From Proluteimonas flavola (GTDB taxonomy: Bacteria > Pseudomonadota > Gammaproteobacteria > Xanthomonadales > Xanthomonadaceae), in contig NZ_JAIWPU010000021.1 in the NCBI RefSeq assembly GCF_021191705.1, positions 39,790-103,789 of the forward strand: 64,000 nucleotides of DNA. Direction: 5' to 3'. Of this stretch, positions 61,912 through 64,000 are shown piece by piece. Both the position numbers and the translations under genes were made by a program. The notes beneath the pieces were generated by a model that saw only the letters and a program-made list of their open reading frames with translations, ran no database searches and was not told the origin of the DNA. Position 1 is the first letter of the stretch. Every line of letters starts with the position of its first letter.

Positions 61912-62769
61912 ATGAAGATCCCGCAGGGACTGCAGCCACTGATCGAGGACGGCATCATCGATGCGGTGCTGCGACCGCTCAAGAGCGGCAAGGAGGCGTC
62001 GGTCTATGTCGTCCAGGTCGGCGACGAGGTGCGTTGCGCCAAGGTCTACAAGGACATGGCGCAGCGCAGTTTCCAGGCGCGCGTGCAGTACCAGGAAGGC
62101 CGCAAGGTGCGCGGCAGCCGCGAGCAGCGTGCGATGGGCAAGGCGACCAAGTTCGGCCGCCGCGAGCAGGAAGCCGCGTGGAAGACCACCGAGGTGGACG
62201 CGCTCTACGCCCTGGCCGATGCCGGCGTGCGCGTGCCGCAGCCCTACGGCTTCTTCCACGGCGTGCTGCTGATGGACCTGGTCACCGACGCCGAAGGCTT
62301 CAGCGCGCCGCGTCTGGCCGAAGTGGACCTCGAGCCCGAGCAGGCGCGCGAATGGCATCTGATGCTCGTGCGCGACATCGTGCGGATGCTGGTGCTGGGC
62401 ATGGTCCACGGCGATCTGTCCGAGTACAACGTGCTGGCCACGCCCGACGGTCCGGTGCTGATCGATTTCCCGCAGGTCGTCAGCGCGGCCGGCAACAACG
62501 CCGCGCGCGACATGCTGCTGCGCGACGTGCACAACGTCCGCGACACGCTCGCGCGCTTCGCCCCGGAACTGGCCGATACGCATTACGGCGAGGAGATGTG
62601 GGCGCTGTACGAGGCCGGCGACCTGCGGGCCGATTCGCCGCTGACCGGCACCTTCGTGTTCGACACGCGCAAGGCCGACACCGGCGCGATCCTGTGGTCG
62701 ATCGAGGATGCGCGCCAGGAAGCGCTGATCCGCCAGCAGGGCCGCGAAGAGGCCGATGAAGCCGACTGA
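61912..62769 (+). CDS. RIO-family protein serine kinase
   Basis: A 285-residue RIO1-like kinase. Nucleotide loop LKSGKEASVYVV, catalytic loop VHGDLSEYNVL, metal Asp in VLIDFPQVV. Bacterial RIO kinases are cytosolic with unknown substrates; archaeal and eukaryotic ones act in ribosome biogenesis. It lies 15 bp before the pseudouridine synthase, and the pair may form an rRNA-related operon. Confidence 0.92.
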   Translation: MKIPQGLQPLIEDGIIDAVLRPLKSGKEASVYVVQVGDEVRCAKVYKDMAQRSFQARVQYQEGRKVRGSREQRAMGKATKFGRREQEAAWKTTEVDALYALADAGVRVPQPYGFFHGVLLMDLVTDAEGFSAPRLAEVDLEPEQAREWHLMLVRDIVRMLVLGMVHGDLSEYNVLATPDGPVLIDFPQVVSAAGNNAARDMLLRDVHNVRDTLARFAPELADTHYGEEMWALYEAGDLRADSPLTGTFVFDTRKADTGAILWSIEDARQEALIRQQGREEADEAD

Positions 62770-62784
62770 TCCACGTGCGCGCGC

Positions 62785-63684
62785 ATGAGCCGTCCGCGGT
62801 TTCCGCCAAGCGGCGGCGTGCCGGCAAGCCGGCTGCAACTGCCGCCGGGCCCTTGGACGACCGTGTTCGACGCACTGGTCGCGCACTTCCCGCAGGTCGA
62901 CGCATCCACATGGCGCAATCGCATCGCGCGCGGCAGGGTGCTCGATGCGCAGGGCGATCCCGTCACGCTGCAGACGCCGTACCGCGTCGGCGCCGAGATC
63001 GGCTATTACCGCGAAGTCGCCGACGAGCCGGTGATCGACGCGACCGAACGCCTCCTGCATGTCGACGGCGATCTCGTGGTCGCCGACAAGCCCCACGGCC
63101 TGCCGGTCGCGCCGACCGGGGTTTTCGTCACCCAGACGCTGCTGACGCGGCTGGTGGCGACGCTGGGCAATCCGGATCTCGTGCCACTGCACCGGATCGA
63201 TCGCGGCACCGCCGGACTGGTGCTGTTCTCGGCCGATCCTGCGAGCCGAGCCCGCTTCCAGGCATTGTTCCGCGAGTCGCGCATCGCCAAGACCTACGAG
63301 GCGTTGGCGCCACCGTTGCCGGACCTCGCATTCCCGCTGACGCGCCGCAGCCGCATCGAACGCGGCGAGCCGTTCTTCCGCATGCGCGAGGTCGACGGCG
63401 CGCCGAACAGCGAGACGGGTATCGACGTGCTGGCGCGCGGTGCGGACCTGTGGCGCTACGCGCTGTCGCCGGTCAGTGGCCGCAAGCACCAGCTGCGCGT
63501 GCACATGGCCGCGCTCGGCGCGCCGATCCTGCACGATCCCTGGTATCCGACCCTGCAGGACGACGCCGACGAGACCCGTCCGCCGCTGCAGTTGCTGGCT
63601 CGTACGCTCGCGTTCGACGATCCGCTCAACGGACGCCCGCGTGTCTTCGAATCGTCGTTCCGCTTGTCGGAAGCGTCGGCCTAG
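62785..63684 (+). CDS. RluA-family pseudouridine synthase
   Basis: A 299-residue RNA pseudouridine synthase. The catalytic Asp is in LHRIDRGTAGLVLF, with KPHGLPVAPTG upstream and GRKHQLRVHMAALGAPI near the end. The N-terminal ~80 residues may form an S4-like domain but are weakly conserved. Target uridine unknown. Probable co-transcription with the RIO kinase. Confidence 0.92.
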   Translation: MSRPRFPPSGGVPASRLQLPPGPWTTVFDALVAHFPQVDASTWRNRIARGRVLDAQGDPVTLQTPYRVGAEIGYYREVADEPVIDATERLLHVDGDLVVADKPHGLPVAPTGVFVTQTLLTRLVATLGNPDLVPLHRIDRGTAGLVLFSADPASRARFQALFRESRIAKTYEALAPPLPDLAFPLTRRSRIERGEPFFRMREVDGAPNSETGIDVLARGADLWRYALSPVSGRKHQLRVHMAALGAPILHDPWYPTLQDDADETRPPLQLLARTLAFDDPLNGRPRVFESSFRLSEASA

Positions 63685-63733
63685 ATCGAATGCAGATTGC
63701 CGGTGCTTCTCGCGAACGGCATCGCGGCCAAGG

Positions 63734-63776
63734 CCGCTCCCACAGACTTTCAGACGCCCGGGACCACTGTGGGAGC
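63734..63776. repeat. Inverted GCTCCCACAG/CTGTGGGAGC repeat beside the transposase
   Basis: CGCTCCCACAG (63734-63744) and CTGTGGGAGC (63767-63776) are inverted over a ~22-nt loop. The GTGGGAGC core is the same as in the REP copies at 11351 and 26259. It lies 9 bp from the transposase stop, consistent with an IS110-type element targeting REP sequences. Confidence 0.65.
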
Positions 63777-63785
63777 AACTGTCTT

Positions 63786-64000
63786 CTACGCGGGCAGCGT
63801 GATCCATTCAGTCCTGTCGCGCGCCATGGCGTTGAGCCTGACCAGCAGTACGCGCATGCACGCGGTCACGGCGAGCTTGGCGCACTTGCCTTGGCCGCGC
63901 AGCCGGTCGTACCGGGCCTTGAATTCGGGCTGCATGCGGATCACCGACCAGCACGCCATGTAGAGCACGCGGCGGATCGCCCCGCGGCCGCCGCGAATGC
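63786..64000 (-). mobile_element. IS110-family transposase, C-terminal part (runs off the window)
   Basis: Only the last ~71 codons are present, ending LNAMARDRTEW then ITLPA and a TAG at 63788-63786. The visible part reads AIRRVLYMACWSVIRMQPEF then CAKLAVTACMRVLLVRLNAM, the typical C-terminal Tnp_20 region of IS110-family (serine-containing) transposases. The DEDD catalytic N terminus lies beyond 64000. The very short 3' non-coding end suggests an IS110-group rather than IS1111-group element. Confidence 0.88.

Overview
The window is a GC-rich (roughly two-thirds G+C) chromosomal segment. It is almost certainly from a Xanthomonadaceae/Lysobacterales bacterium of the Lysobacter-Luteimonas-Stenotrophomonas kind. 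Supporting signs are a DUF3247 gene, a fused glucosylglycerol-phosphate phosphatase/synthase next to a YcaD-like transporter, an S46 dipeptidyl-peptidase, many secreted or lipoprotein metallopeptidases, GTGGGAGCG-type REP repeats and a LacI-type operator before a secreted glucanase. No rRNA, tRNA, CRISPR array, prophage or plasmid function is visible. The genus is an inference; a database search would settle it.

Layout. 1-6.1 kb: 5' part of a membrane glucose dehydrogenase, a tautomerase divergent from a LysR regulator, a BtuB-type receptor behind a cobalamin riboswitch, an fRMsr/TfoX_C pair and bioD. 6.1-11.4 kb: a 187-bp inverted-repeat element, a two-gene RND efflux operon with a palindromic operator, and a REP pair. 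11.5-18.4 kb: a tightly overlapping operon (ECF sigma, anti-sigma, YigZ, ABC exporter) divergent from a GAF-GAF-GGDEF-EAL protein. 18.5-31.4 kb: housekeeping and exported enzymes (M14 peptidase, Tat-exported dienelactone hydrolase, glutathionyl-hydroquinone reductase type GST, glutaminase, GH16 glucanase, pirin/LysR pair, exported MBL hydrolase, lipoprotein mutarotase, M13 peptidase, OsmC) and a decayed VOC gene. 31.4-46.5 kb: the DUF885 lipoprotein operon, small conserved genes, a methyltransferase/YkgJ operon, ROK kinase, amidohydrolase, AtoE transporter, and two MliC-like lipoproteins separated by a second copy of the inverted-repeat element, with an anomalous pure G/C stretch nearby. 46.8-52.5 kb: the glucosylglycerol osmoprotection operon, a lipoprotein, DUF3247 and a Crp/Fnr regulator. 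52.7-64 kb: a CPXCG zinc-ribbon gene broken by an 81-bp palindromic insertion, a YdeP-like molybdoenzyme, an operon of N-formylglutamate-amidohydrolase-like enzyme, DUF1704 peptidase and ATP-grasp ligase, yaeQ, an S46 peptidase containing a decamer repeat, a RIO kinase, an RluA-type pseudouridine synthase, and the 3' end of an IS110-family transposase next to REP sequences.

The most interesting system is the overlapping operon at 55.8-58.9 kb. It pairs an ATP-grasp ligase with a DUF1704 peptidase, the family of the eukaryotic tubulin detyrosinase MATCAP, and a third amide hydrolase. This suggests an add-and-remove chemistry on a peptide or protein tail. Other notable items are the two MITE-like elements that each begin exactly at a stop codon, the palindromic insertion that breaks the CPXCG gene, a likely AUU start codon in the YcaD-type gene, and a frame-sensitive decamer array in the S46 peptidase.
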